Origin: Halichoerus grypus
Taxonomy: Eukaryota > Chordata > Mammalia > Carnivora > Phocidae
Assembly (NCBI RefSeq): GCF_964656455.1
Contig: NC_135719.1
Span: 132,041,444-132,105,443 of the forward strand
Direction of reading: 5' to 3'
DNA length: 64,000 bases
Part shown: one piece after another, positions 24,001 to 35,039 of the stretch
Numbering within the stretch: the first letter of the stretch is position 1
How the letters are laid out: each line of letters opens with the position of its first letter
Notes under the pieces: model-generated
Seen by the model: the letters and a program-made list of their open reading frames with translations, nothing else
What the model was told of the DNA's origin: nothing
Databases searched by the model: none
Translations under genes and position numbers: made by a program

Positions 24001-24640
24001 TAAACTTTCATCTTGGTAGGGTTGTAAGTAGCAGACTGTGAAGGAATTGTTCATCTTGAATTATTACCTGATTCAAAAAAAAAAAAAATGCCCAGTCAGT
24101 CCTCTTCTTCTCACCCCACACATTTCATGTAATAAAACCAATCACCATTTAAAATGAGACATTTGTGGACTGAAAGTGATTGAGGAAATAGCTATCAAGA
24201 GAATAAATTTATATCCCCAAACCAGTGATTAGATTCTAGGTGGGCTGGGAGAGTATCTGTCATGTGGGCTTAGAAAGTACTGTTACCAAGGGGCTTCTGT
24301 GGTCTGATCACAAATATATTTAGTCTAGAATCAGAATCAGTGGAGATGGAAAAGCAAAATAATTCAGATAAATCTGTATATAATTACCCCTTGGGGTTTA
24401 TCATTTCCTCATATCCCAATTTTTCCCCTTACTATACTTTTAGAAGCTGAATCTCAGTTGAGAAATACTGAATTATGTCAACAATGAGAACAACTTTCTT
24501 TTTCTTTGTCCAATAACCTTTGTGGGTCAGGTTTAAGGTATTGGGGGGGGGGGAAACAACAGTAACATAGTTTAGTCATTTGACATGCAAATATAAGGAA
24601 AAGGCCCTTAATATAATCCAAAAGAGCAGCCCTAACTGGT
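24001..24640. other. Unique spacer
   Basis: No gene. Contains an A13 run near 24075 and a G10 run near 24543. Confidence 0.4.
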
Positions 24641-24644
24641 TATT

Positions 24645-24700
24645 TAAGCCAAGACAGATAGATCACTTAATTTGACCTTGGTTTCCTCATCTATTAAAAA
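24645..24700 (+). mobile_element. MIR 3' piece, cut by L1
   Basis: 'gatcacttaatttgaccttggtttcctcatctattaaaa' matches the MIR core. The carnivore L1 inserted right after it. Confidence 0.5.
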
Positions 24701-25557
24701 CATCACTCAGCATCAGGGAAATACAAATCAAAACCTCAATGAGATACCACCTCACACCAGTCAGAATGGCTTAAAATTAACAAGTCAGGAAATGACAGAT
24801 GTTGGTGAGGATGTGGAGAAAGGGGAACCCTCCTACACTGTTGATGGGAATGCAAGCTGGTGCAGCCTCTCTGGAAAACAGTAGGGAGGTTCCTCAAAAA
24901 GTTGATAATAGAGCTACCCTATGACCCAGCAATTGCACTACTGGGTATTTACCTCAAAGATACAAATATAGTGATCTGAAGGGACACCTACACAAATATA
25001 GTGATCTGAAGGGACACCTACACACCAATGTTCATAGTAGCAATGTCCACAATAGCCAAACTATGTAAAGAACCCGGATGTCCATCGACAGATGAATGGA
25101 TAAAGAAGATATATATACACACACACACAATGGAATATTACATAGCCATCAAAAAATTGAAATCTTGCCATTTACAACAACGTGGATGGAACCAGAGGGT
25201 ATTATGCTAAGCGAAATAAATCAGAGAAAGACAATTATCATATGATCTCACTGATACATGGAATTTAAGAAACAAGGCAGAGGTTCATAGGGGAAGAGAG
25301 GGAAAAATGAAACAAGACAAAACCAGAGAGGGAGACAAACCATAAGAGACTCTTAATCTTAGGAAACAAACTGAGGGTTGCTGGAGGGGAGGGGGTTGAG
25401 GGGATGGGTTGTCTGGGTGATGGACACTGGGGAGGGTATGTGTTGTGAGTGCTAGGTGTTGTGTAAGACTGATGAGTCACAGACCTGTACCCCTGAAACA
25501 AATAATGCATTATATGTTAATTTAAAATAAATAAATAAAAATCTTAAAAAAATAAAC
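24701..25557 (+). mobile_element. Carnivore L1, 5'-truncated
   Basis: The C-terminal end of ORF2 plus the 3' UTR: 'catcactcagcatcagggaaat', 'ttgatgggaatgcaagctgg', 'tatgacccagcaattgcac', 'gtggatggaaccagaggg', then the carnivore-specific UTR with a G-rich tract (25386-25408) and the end 'gcattatatgttaattt' plus an A-rich tail. Target duplication attaaaaa at 24693-24700 and 25558-25565. It includes a perfect 30-bp tandem duplication (24962-25021). It is much less decayed than the other L1s but truncated and dead. Confidence 0.93.
24962..25021. repeat. 30-bp tandem duplication in L1
   Basis: Two identical 30-bp units, 24962-24991 and 24992-25021, in the ORF2 3' region. Identity suggests a recent slippage event after or shortly before insertion. 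Confidence 0.97.
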
Positions 25558-25565
25558 ATTAAAAA

Positions 25566-26000
25566 GAAAAGAAAGTTGAAAAAATAAAATAGATAAAAAA
25601 ATACCTATAAAATCTCTTTGTATTTTTAGATTTTTATTAGTTCCATTTAGGCATAGGGCACTCCTGAGTTTTTTGCTTTTGTTTTTTGTTTTATTTTTTG
25701 AAGGCAGGGAAAATTATGAAGATTATGAATATACACACATTCATATTCTCCAAAATATCCAGATCCCTGGTGGGCCCTTAAAGGAAAAGCATTCAAATAG
25801 TCCTTATTTAGTTACTTACTGGTATTTAACTTAGGATTTGGCTATTAAAGCAAGAAAGCACAGGTCTCAGGATAGTATGTTTTGGTGCCTTACTCTTTTT
25901 CCATGCAAATTAAGGTGTTTAGATTCTTGTAAATTTAACTTACATTTCAAAAAGCAAAGCATAGGATAAGAGGGGTTGTATAGTGAGATGGACACTGCTA
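25566..26000. other. Spacer
   Basis: A-rich near the L1 tail, then unique. No gene seen. Confidence 0.4.
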
Positions 26001-26021
26001 AAAAGAAAAATGAAGGGCAAT

Positions 26022-26117
26022 ACATTATATGTTAATAAAAAAAATAAAAAAAGAAACAAGTTAAAAAAAAAAGGATTCTGGGTGTTAAGTGAGCTGAGAC
26101 ACTAAAAAAAAGAAAAG
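26022..26117 (+). mobile_element. Minimal L1 tail with possible 3' transduction
   Basis: The insert begins 'acattatatgttaat', the last bases of the carnivore L1 3' UTR (compare 25508-25522), then A-rich DNA. About 30 bp of other sequence follows ('ggattctgggtgttaagtg' to 'gagacact') and then a second A-rich run. A 21-bp duplication with one mismatch flanks it (26001-26021 and 26118-26138, AAAAGAAAAATGANGGGCAA plus T). One duplication around L1 end, A-run, extra DNA and A-run is the expected form of a 3' transduction. Confidence 0.6.
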
Positions 26118-26138
26118 AAAAGAAAAATGATGGGCAAT

Positions 26139-26877
26139 GATATGATAGAGCTATTTGGTCTCCCCTTGAGGCCCTCTGCTATCAGCTGATTTACAAGTTG
26201 GTCTAAAATTCTAAAGATGTAGGAAATTCTTTTTTCCCCTATGCAGGGGACTGTTTGCTGCCAGTGGTGTTTCTCAGAGCACATCCATCCTATGTTTCTG
26301 AGAATACTTTTGTTTGTTTGTTTGTTTCATTCTCCCCTCTGGGATCCTATTCCATGAGAGGAAAAGCAGACCTGGTGGGAAATAATAGCAGGCATTTTAT
26401 GGGCTGTAATTGATGAAAGAGTGAACTGCATTAACTAATTGAGAACAGAAAATTGGAGCCCAGGATCCCATTAGAAATCTCTTCTACTTCCTAGATCTTT
26501 TTAAAGATTTCCAAAATACTTTTGGTTGGCCCCCTCACTGCTTTCCATCTGTTTTGTTTTTCTTACTAGCTTCCCATTTACCCTGAAACAATGAATTTGA
26601 CCATAAAATCAAACAGATAATGTTTTTTTCAGATAGATTAGAAAGAATGAAGGGAATGCCTTCTTAATTAGGTAATCATCCATCACCTCACATGACCAAG
26701 GATTTACCATTAACTACTTCCACTACTAAGGCAGGGTGAAAAATGGAACAGAATTCCATATCACTGGGTTTCCCTGGAGCAGAAATATTTGCCCCGAGAC
26801 AACATTTACAGTCTTCAATCTGCCCTGGAACAATCAGCCCTTGTACTTTGAGTAAGAGCAGGAATATTTATACTAAT
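26139..26877. other. Unique region
   Basis: No gene or repeat recognised apart from TTTG repeats at about 26309-26326. The 26400-26730 part is non-repetitive, with several TAATT-type words. Conservation cannot be judged from one sequence. Confidence 0.4.
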
Positions 26878-27010
26878 GCAGAACTTTAGAGTTTATAAAA
26901 TATTTTTCATGCTTTATTGTATTTAGTCCTCATGTTGACTCTATAAAATAGCTGGTATCCATCCATTTTGCAGATAAAGAAATTATGGCAGGAAGATTGA
27001 GAATTGTCTG
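26878..27010 (-). mobile_element. MIR SINE, antisense (probable)
   Basis: 'tcatgctttattgtatttagtcctcatgttgactctata', then 'ccattttgcagataaagaaattatgg' follows antisense MIR. Confidence 0.65.
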
Positions 27011-27054
27011 TTGGTTCACAAGCTCCTCATGCAAGCTTACCCCATGCATAATCT

Positions 27055-27490
27055 GAAATGGCCCCTGAACACAGCGGGCAGGGAGAGACCTAGGAAAGAG
27101 GCAGGCCACTCCAGATTGGTAGGTGGCAGGTTTAATAAGCAAGGGAACTTACATACAAAGCTTGTCTTGGGTCGCTGAAAGACAAGTAGATCTCCATTCC
27201 TGTCCAACAAATCTTAAAAGATTATATAGAGACCTTAACTAAGTTCAATCATGTATGGATGGTCTTAACACTGTATCACTATCTCAAGGCCAGTTCCTTG
27301 GGGTAGCTTCTGAGAGCAGGGAAGGCAAGCAGAATGCACATTCCAAAGACAGGGAAGAGGGTGAGGAGCCTCAGATTGCCTGGGTCAACCGGTAGTCACA
27401 TCTTTGCAATGGCCTCCCTCAACATTTGTCAAGTTTGCACTACCAGGAAGCATGCAAACCCAGCAAATTTCTCTGTCACAGAGGAAGATG
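27055..27490 (-). mobile_element. ERV-type LTR, antisense (partial)
   Basis: On the minus strand the words 'cttattaaacctgccacctac', 'aggcctgcctctttcc' and 'ctctccctgcccgctgtgttcag' look like the R/U5 part of a class I LTR. The rest is U3-like text without a coding frame. Edges are uncertain and no internal proviral part adjoins. Confidence 0.5.
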
Positions 27491-28010
27491 ATGTTTTGAC
27501 TCTCAGACTCTGGGGAGGAGAAAGGAAGATGTGTTCTTTAGAGTTTAAAAACATATGCCTAAGGCAACTGTACTTGTTGCCTTCTTTCAGAAAAGACTCT
27601 TCAGAGTATATGTTTTATTAGTGTATATTAAGTGTATATTTTAGCGTATATTTATTTAGTGAATATTTTATTAATTGGCATTTCAGTCTTATCTCTACTT
27701 TGTGGCTAAGGGTTACTCTAATTCCTAGGAGCCTCATTACTAGAAATTTCAGCCAGGAGAGTTGGCACCATTTAGATATTCTTGGTTTGTGAAAAATTTT
27801 TAACCCAACTTGGGAAAGAGTATTGTCTAGCTAATAATTTTAATGTTAAGGGGAAGTTGGATGTAAGGAGATCTGTGCCACATTGTAAGTGTTAAGCCTA
27901 AATAAACAAGAACATTGTGGAAAGAGGACTGAGTCTAATCAGAGCTCACCTCTAACACCACAAATATGTTGACTTTATATACAGGGCTTAACTTCTCTAG
28001 TCTCAGTATC
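27491..28010. other. Spacer
   Basis: No gene seen. 27600-27680 is a TA-rich stretch with repeated 'gtgtatatt' words. Confidence 0.4.
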
Positions 28011-28014
28011 TTCA

Positions 28015-28260
28015 CAAAAACCTGATTGGGTGACAGGCGCATGGAGTGTTAATCAGATTAAAACAGCCCGCCAACAAGCCCATAAAAATCCCTAGATTTA
28101 GAAACTCCAGTAGCAACCCTCTTGGGTCCCTCCCTCTTCCGGAGCTCTGTACTACTATGGCTCAATAAACTTTACTTTGCTTCCCACCACTCTTCCTCTG
28201 GTCTACCTCTTCATTCTTTGAAGTGGCATGGCGAAGAGCCCCAGGCACCAAAGGAAAGAA
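28015..28260 (+). mobile_element. ERV class I solo LTR, 3' part
   Basis: In order: a CCAAT-like 'tgattgggtgacagg', a TATA-like 'cccataaaaatccc' at about 28080, 'gggtccctccctcttccggagctctgtac', the poly(A) signal AATAAA near 28165 in 'ggctcaataaactttactttg', and 'gtctacctcttcattcttt' (U5). This is the U3-R-U5 order of a gammaretrovirus-like LTR. No gag, pol or env is next to it. Confidence 0.7.
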
Positions 28261-28314
28261 ATCCTGCAATCATACATTTGTAGGAGCTGATATTTATCAC
28301 CATAGACAGCATGA

Positions 28315-28430
28315 TTACTGTCCTCTCTATAGAAACTGGGATTCAGAAAAGTCAAGTGACTTGCCCAATACTATACAGCTCATGTGTGCAGGGTCAGCAC
28401 TTAAACTCAACACTGGTTGATGCCAAAAAC
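28315..28430 (-). mobile_element. MIR SINE, antisense
   Basis: 'attcagaaaagtcaagtgacttgcccaatactatacagctca', 'agggtcagcacttaaactc' is a clear antisense MIR core. Confidence 0.85.
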
Positions 28431-28860
28431 CCTCCTCTTAATCCCGTGAATTATGTACATGTCTAAACTAAGATCTCCTACATACTTTTTAAATAATACT
28501 AGCCTAAAATTCTAACTCATTGCTTGCTACTGATTATAGTTTTTTAAAAACTTAGGTTCATAAATAAACTATCTCCAAAATTGTAGAAAAACTATATAAT
28601 AGATCTGAAAGTACCAAAAAAGTACTTAATAAAGGACATACTTGATGAAATAGATCTGAATATCATAAGCATGAAACAAATGGAGGGTACTGCGATTTTG
28701 TTGAGCAGCAGAGGAGGGCTGTGATATCTTAGGAGAGAGATGGCTTTTCCCTTTCCTTCGATATAGCATCATTGCAGTGGGGACAGTCTCGAAATCCTAC
28801 CTAATTTTAACTGCTTGGGCAACCAATCTTCAATTCAGGAATCAATCACATGTGACTAAT
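28431..28860. other. Unique spacer
   Basis: No gene or recognised repeat. Confidence 0.4.
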
Positions 28861-28864
28861 TACT

Positions 28865-28950
28865 CATGATCTGTATCATTTAACCTCAGGCTAGTCCTTA
28901 ATCTCTCTATACTTGCCTCATCTTTGAGAAGAGGCAGTAAACTAGATCTT
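28865..28950 (+). mobile_element. MIR fragment
   Basis: 'atcatttaacctcaggctagtccttaatctctctatacttgcctcat' follows the MIR core in sense, decayed. Confidence 0.5.
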
Positions 28951-28958
28951 TTCAGAGG

Positions 28959-29137
28959 CATTTGTTCTCAAACACTACTGCATGTTCAAATGATCTCATA
29001 GGCTTTGAAAAAATCCCAGTGCCTAGGCAAAACCCCATAACAAATAAATCAAACTTTCTGAGGGTGGAATCCAGGTATCAGTATTTTTTAAAACTCCCAG
29101 GGCAATTTCAATATGCAGCCAAATTTGAGAACTAGTG
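28959..29137 (+). mobile_element. MER5-type hAT-Charlie MITE
   Basis: The left end TTGTTCTCAAAC and the right end TTTGAGAACTAGTG are the MER5 inverted repeats. The body has 'atgatctcataggctttga' and 'ggaatccaggtatcagtattttttaaaactccca' type words. The flanking 8-mers ttcagagg and ttctaaag are weakly alike. Non-coding. Confidence 0.75.
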
Positions 29138-29199
29138 TTCTAAAGTCTCTTTAAACCTAGAGGTTTTAATGTAAGCCCTGGCAGATGGTTATTCTTTTA

Positions 29200-29640
29200 T
29201 TGTAGTGCAAGTGCCTAACTTAAGCTTTGATTGTCAAGGCATCCATTTCAAAGAGGCATCCACTTCAAAGATGGTTATCTCAAATAAACACATGGCCAGC
29301 CACAAGACTAGATAAAGAGCTAGCCAAACCCCCCCGACCACCACCACCACCCAACTCCTGCCCCAGGCTCCTTTGTTTTGGAGATCTTGGCTGGTTTTGA
29401 TAACTAACTCTTTGGGCTTATTGTTTTTCCTCTTCCTATTCTTTAAATTCCTGCTCTTATGTTTTAAATTCACCAATAAAGAGTGAGCCCCCAAAACCCT
29501 AGACCCCCACCTTCTATCCAAATGAAAGACCTAAGCTTTCTCTCTCTTTCTCTACCCATGACCTCACTGTGTAGTCCCAGGTATGCCATGTGCTTTCCAG
29601 GACTTGTGAATAATACCCCCCCCTTTTTTTTTCAAAATTT
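29200..29640 (+). mobile_element. Possible ERV LTR fragment
   Basis: 'ttaaattcaccaataaagagtgagccccc' looks like an LTR poly(A) signal with R start. A 17-bp direct repeat (29237-29253 and 29254-29270, one mismatch) is U3-like. C-rich runs follow at 29327 and 29617. No named family recognised. Confidence 0.4.
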
Positions 29641-29945
29641 CCTGATGTTTATTGCTGAGGACATTTTGCAATCATAATAAGAACCACAAGGTCCAGTCCA
29701 ACTACAAAATTGGTTATTGATAGGCTGAGAGGAGCACAAAACAAGGTGCATATATATCTGTTCAAATGGGGAAAGTTAATAGAGTACCATAATTATCCAA
29801 ATTATTTTGGTGATTGTGGTGATGGAAGATATAATAAATATATGGTGGAGGAAGAATGAGTATGCATGTAAATTTCTCCATCCCTTATAACTAAAACTTA
29901 GAAGGAAGTTAGCAGGCTGGATTGCTGCACACCGTGGGATTACAT
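29641..29945. other. Unique spacer
   Basis: No gene seen. Confidence 0.35.
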
Positions 29946-29949
29946 CAAG

Positions 29950-30050
29950 CAGTGTGGCCCAATGGAGAGAGAACAGAACTGGATTTGAATTTTGATTCTG
30001 CAACTTACTGGTTTTGTTGTCTTGGGAAGCCACCTAAACTCAAAGGAGCG
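29950..30050 (+). mobile_element. MIR fragment
   Basis: 'gaactggatttgaattttgattctgcaacttactgg' and 'cttgggaagccacctaaact' follow the MIR core. Confidence 0.6.
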
Positions 30051-30109
30051 CAAAGAGAGAAAAATAAAGAGAAAATTGAGTGCTTCTGGGTTATAAGTGC
30101 TGCCTGTGA

Positions 30110-31000
30110 TAGAGTTGAATGCCATGGAGGACCTTTGTAGAGGAATCACTCAGAGAAGGCTTCAAGGTGGAAGAAATGGCAGAGCTGAATCCTGAAGGGT
30201 AAGTGGTTAATTTATTAGCCCAGGGCAGAAGTAGAGAAAAGATAACCTTGACATAGGGACTAACAGATGTTCCTACTTAGAGTTGCCAAGAGCATGTTTA
30301 AGTGGGAATGGAATATAGGGTGTGTTGAAGTGAGAGAGAACATTGCAAGTAGAAATAACTGAAGCTGAAGAGTCTTATCACAAAGGGCCTTGCATACAAC
30401 ACTGACCAGCTTTGAATCAATGGTGAATCTAGTCAGGAATTTCTGAAAATTTCCATGCAAAAACATGATGTGATAAGGTATACATGTCAGGAAGGCTCTT
30501 TTGATTTCAGTGTAGGAAATGAATCAGAGGTAGGACTCCTGCTGGGACAACAGTGTAGGGAAAGGACAGTGGTGGTCCACAGCAAGGAAGTGGAGATGGA
30601 TCTGTGAAATATTTAGATGAGAATCAACAGGTCTTAGTGATTAATTGGTAGAAGGGCCTGATGGAGAGAAAGAAGTCAAAAATGGAGAAACCAGGTGGAT
30701 TGCAGTGATGATAGGAATACAGGAAGAGGAAGGAAACTTGGGATAAATATAATGAATTACATTTTGATGTTAAATCTTTGAGCTATCCAAGTAGAAATGT
30801 CTAGAGCTCAGCTGATCTGATTTGGGAGTCATTGGCATATTTGTGAAATTTGAACCCTAGAACTAAGAGCTTCACTAGGGAGGTTAGAATGAGAGAGAAC
30901 CAAAGAGGCTTCCAGAGGAATGGCAACATTTAAGGAGCCAGGAAAGAGGTGAAACCATAATAAAGAACAAAGAACAATTAGAAGCTCAAGAGAAGAACCC
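30110..31000 (-). mobile_element. L2 LINE, antisense, about 0.9 kb
   Basis: 'tcagagaaggcttcaaggtggaagaaatggcagagctgaatcctgaag', 'aaagggccttgcatac', 'tttgggagtcattggcatat' and 'ggaatggcaacattta' follow, in order, the reverse complement of the L2 3' region and the downstream part of its reverse-transcriptase ORF. Many stops. Confidence 0.75.
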
Positions 31001-32155
31001 ATATGAGGCGTTATCATGGATATACTTCTGTTTGCTTAATTCCGACAATGGAGTTGAAGCTATAGATCTCAAAAGGTTGTTGAGAAGAATAAATGAATGA
31101 GGTAGGTGACAGGGTCCCCGCAGCCAGTTTTAACTCTAAAAGTTGTAAAGGTTCTTACATCTGTCATCACAGATTTTTCATTTAATCTCTCGCCCTGTAC
31201 TCCCTCAGCTTTTTCAAAATAGAACATAGGCAATGAAAGTGAAGTTCAGGCTTTGTGTTTAGTAACCTGCCTGTGTGGCTTCAAATATTATAGCACTAAC
31301 AGTCTAAGCTGAGGCTGAAAAGTCATCCCAGATCCTGTCAGTCATTAATGGCTATACATCTGTGTATCTGCCTAGGGAGCTGGTCGTTAAGAAGATCATG
31401 ATTTAACTTGTAAAATGGAACAAATTAAATCTGGACACCGTCCATAGGTTTATATTCCCAGTCTGTTCTCTGCCTTCCAGTGTAGTTTATTTCTTGTTCC
31501 TGGAATACTAATCAGGTTTTTGGGTTTGGTTTTGTTTTGTTTTTTAATTCTGTTTTCTCTTGTGGCTGGTGATCACTTGCCCCTACTAAGCAGAGATTGT
31601 CAAAGTATCAGGTTCATTTCTTGGTATCATCTAAGAGTACCCTGAAGCATTTAGAACAGTTTCAGTAGAAAAAAAAATGGTGATAGACTAAAAGGTTAGT
31701 TACCATATTCAGATATTCTTTCCACTTAAGGCAACCATGATGCCCTGATTTCTGGTACACTTGTGCAGACATCCTTTATCTTGCTCAGGGGCACCAAGTC
31801 TGATAATTCAGCAAGGCATGACAAATAGTAGGAACTCTTTCACAGTTCGTGCATTATGGATGCTCTGAGAGGTAACAGGAGTAAGATTCACTAAGTTTGT
31901 GAAAACAATTCAGGTTCTTGATGACACAGCAGTCATTTCAGTTTCTTGTATGAAGGGTTCAAGTATCCTTTTATGATCCACAATTTAGCAGTTGACTCTT
32001 GCTCCATTATGTCCTTTCTCTCTCTCTCTTTCTCTCCCTCTACTCTCTTCCCCTTCCCTCTCCTCTCCCTGGATATCATATATCTATAGCTATTGTCATA
32101 GATATCATTTATTTTTACCTGAAATTTTTTGAATAGTTTCCTGCACATGGAGTTT
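31001..32155. other. Unique region
   Basis: No gene. 31120-31480 is non-repetitive. A TC-rich low-complexity run lies at about 32008-32070. Confidence 0.4.
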
Positions 32156-32159
32156 TTCT

Positions 32160-32560
32160 CTCCTTATCTCCCTACAGTCCACACCTTGCAATCTGGCCTT
32201 TGTCTTCACACTGAACCTGTTCTCAATGAGAGCATTATTACCTCTGAATTCTCACTCCCATAGGCCCGAGTTACTGGCTTTCTGGACCTGTATTGTTCAT
32301 TGGTCAGTGTCCACCATTCCCTCTCTGCTATAACTTCTCTTAGATCTCATAACACCACTCTGATCCCTGATTATTTCTAAGCATCCTTTCCTCTCCCTAT
32401 TTAAACAGGCATTCCACTCTGTTCTGTTCTCAGCTTAGTACTTTCCTTCTGCTCCTGAGTTCTAATTCTCTTACATTGCAGCAAATATTAACAATAATAT
32501 ATAAAATCCCAAGTCTAAATACTATTGAGACATCTGCCCTAGAATTTAGACCTCTATCAT
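32160..32560 (+). mobile_element. L2 LINE ORF2 fragment, sense (probable)
   Basis: 'gtccacaccttgcaatctggcctttgtcttcacactgaacctgttctc' follows the L2 ORF2 text that precedes the AFDTVDHSLL-type reverse-transcriptase motif of L2. Decayed further on. Confidence 0.5.
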
Positions 32561-32782
32561 GCTATCTGTAAGACATATGCACTTTGTGAGAACATGGTCA
32601 CACATCTTCACATCCTCAAATATGGCTTTATCCTTAAAGGTATTGAGTTTGATATTTCATTGAATACTCCTCATTCCAACCTCACCAGTTGGGCTGTGTT
32701 ATTCAACTCTTGATGATCTACTTTATCTGTTGCTCTTAATATCAAGAAATATTTCTCAAAAATTAGTGATCAAGATATTTTA

Positions 32783-32983
32783 GGGGTACCTGGGTAGCTC
32801 AGTCAGCTAAGTATCAACTCTTGGTTTCAGCCCAGGTCGTGATCTCAGGATTGTGAGATAGGGCCCTGAATCAGGCTCCGTACTCAGCACAGAGTCAGCT
32901 TGATATTCTCTCTATCCATCTCTCTCTGCCCGTCCCCCTGCTCTTGCACTCTCTCTCTCAAATAAATAAATAAATCTTTAAAG
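32783..32983 (+). mobile_element. SINEC, older copy
   Basis: GGGGTACCTGGGTAGCTCAG head, 'ggtcgtgatctcagga', a CT-rich part, 'caaataaataaataaatctttaaa'. An 11-bp target duplication with one mismatch (aagatatttta and aagatacttta) at 32772-32782 and 32981-32991. Confidence 0.95.
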
Positions 32984-33214
32984 ATACTTTAAAGAGAGCT
33001 TTGCCCCTTCCTTTTCATGACTCATTAGTTTCTTTCATACATCAAAGTTGCTTAATGTTAAATATTTCCAAGTCTTTAAAATCACCATTTTATCACTCTT
33101 TTACAGGACCATGAGTTTCCTTTGTGGTTATGGCTCATCAATGACTTTCTTCATTTCTGAAAATGGTGACATTTTAATCCCCATTAGCAGATTGGCATTC
33201 CTAGAGGCAAAATG

Positions 33215-33400
33215 GTATGGAGTGGAAGAACATGGGCATTGGAAATAGTCAACTTTGAGTTTCAGTCTGGCTATGCCACTACCAGAGACTTGAGATAGGA
33301 TAAATTGCTTAGTATAAATTGAGGATATAAATAGTGCCCATGTGAGGATGTCACAAAGAACATACAGACATGTTTATAAAATATTTAACAGCATGCCTAG
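33215..33400 (+). mobile_element. MIR SINE (probable)
   Basis: 'tttgagtttcagtctggctatgccactaccagag' with downstream 'aaattgaggatataaatagtgcc' and 'aaaatatttaacagcatgcctag' follows MIR in sense. Confidence 0.65.
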
Positions 33401-33523
33401 ATGGAAAAATGATAATTACTGATTTTTTTTTCTTTTTGTTATATTTTAGGTCAGGTCCATGTCTTAGTTACTCCAACTAGATTTTTACTGATTCATTATA
33501 GTCTTGTGTTGTCCTTGCTTAAG

Positions 33524-33525
<2 letters not shown>

Positions 33526-33563
<38 letters not shown>
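33526..33563. repeat. (TG)n microsatellite
   Basis: About 19 TG units, then tatgtgg. Confidence 0.96.
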
Positions 33564-33568
<5 letters not shown>

Positions 33569-34750
33569 GAGGTTGGGGTATAATGGTAAGGTGGTGGCCT
33601 CCATCTGTGCAACAAGTAAATTTAATGGCAGGATTTGGGCTAAATGTGGCCTTTTTCATTTTCCTTGTTCTAATAATGAGCAGATACCTGCATTGAAAAA
33701 GCCTTGTCATCATGTATCCGTATCACCAAATACCCTGGATAACAGGTTAAATAGAGGGAGATATGCATTAATACCTGTTAAAATTGGAGATATAAACTGG
33801 GAATCTAATTATTTGCATCTTGCCCCTCTTTGGTTTTAAACAGGTGGTAAATGTTAGAAAGTCTTCCTTTCTCTATATGTAAGGTTTTGTGCAGAGGTAC
33901 CAACATGAAACAAAGTGTGAATGGACCATTACTGGCAAAGAGAGCAGGACTACAGACATAAAAGTTATGTGTTTCCAGGACTCAGGCTTACTTTTTAGGC
34001 AGAATATAAAATATTTAGTTATAAATTTTAACAATGATAATTTACAGGCCATGTTTTCTGGGTGACACTAGACTAGATGCTTGAAGAAGGAGAGTGATTT
34101 GGGAGTTATGCTGCTTTATAAGCTCTCTGCTTGTGATAGCATATGACAAAATAAAATTCCTTGTCAAATGCAACAAATCCCCAGAACATGTCAACAACGC
34201 TGACACTGGGTTTCCCTGATTTGCTGTAGAGGAGTGGAGCCCTTGTGGCAACCTCATTATTCTATAGACTCACCTTTTATTTTCAAGGTCCACTGCGAAG
34301 TTATTTTTATCATTGAACATTAAAATTTAGGAATAAATTAAATATGTGGAATTAAGTTCAATGTCTCCCCAGATGTGTTCTACTCCACAACGAACACGGT
34401 TTGTGGCTAAATCCTCTCGCCACGACATAAGCAAAAGCATCCCCAGACCACTTGGCACAGCTTTTCTGTCTTCCTCCTTGCCTGTCTTCCGTCTTCTCTG
34501 ACAGAGCTATCTTGACTACTGAAGTTGTGAATTCCTTTTTCATCTTCCACTCCGTTCTTTGTTCACTTCCTTTAATAACTTACTTGCTTTACTCAGCCTT
34601 TTGTGTGAAAGAGAATGTGTAGAGTGGTGTTTTGCAATGTTTTACACTGGCATGACATTTATAGACAACACTAGTGGTTTATACCTGAGAGAGCTAAAAT
34701 AATTGCTTTTTTTTTTTCCCCAAACACTCTTTGACATTGAACTGACCAAA
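33564..34750. other. Unique region
   Basis: No gene. 34370-34560 keeps several CpGs in otherwise CpG-poor DNA and has no repeat signature. Chance frames only. Confidence 0.4.
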
Positions 34751-34754
34751 ATTT

Positions 34755-34960
34755 AAACTTCAACTCTACCAGTTAGTCAAAATAGGGCAACTAGTAAATT
34801 ACATAATCTCTGTAAGCCTGAATTCCCTGAACTGTCAGATTAGGAATTTATGTGTATTTTCTGGACCATTTTAATAATTAAGTTAGATAATTATTATAAA
34901 ATACTTAGCACAGAAACTTGGTAAAATATGCTCTAAATAAATGGATAATATTATTGAATC
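34755..34960 (+). mobile_element. MIR SINE
   Basis: 'actctaccagttagtcaaaatagggcaactag', 'acataatctctgtaagcctgaattcc', 'acttagcacagaaacttggtaaa' and 'aataaatgg' follow MIR in order. Confidence 0.75.
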
Positions 34961-35039
34961 ATTTAGCTCTAATTAACTAAAATATATTTTTATTTTATTT
35001 AAAAAGAAGAAAGCACATTGGGAGACATTAGCATCACCC

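Noticed and set aside
24701..25557. Active L1
   Set aside because: Only the last about 860 bp are present, so ORF1 and most of ORF2 are missing.
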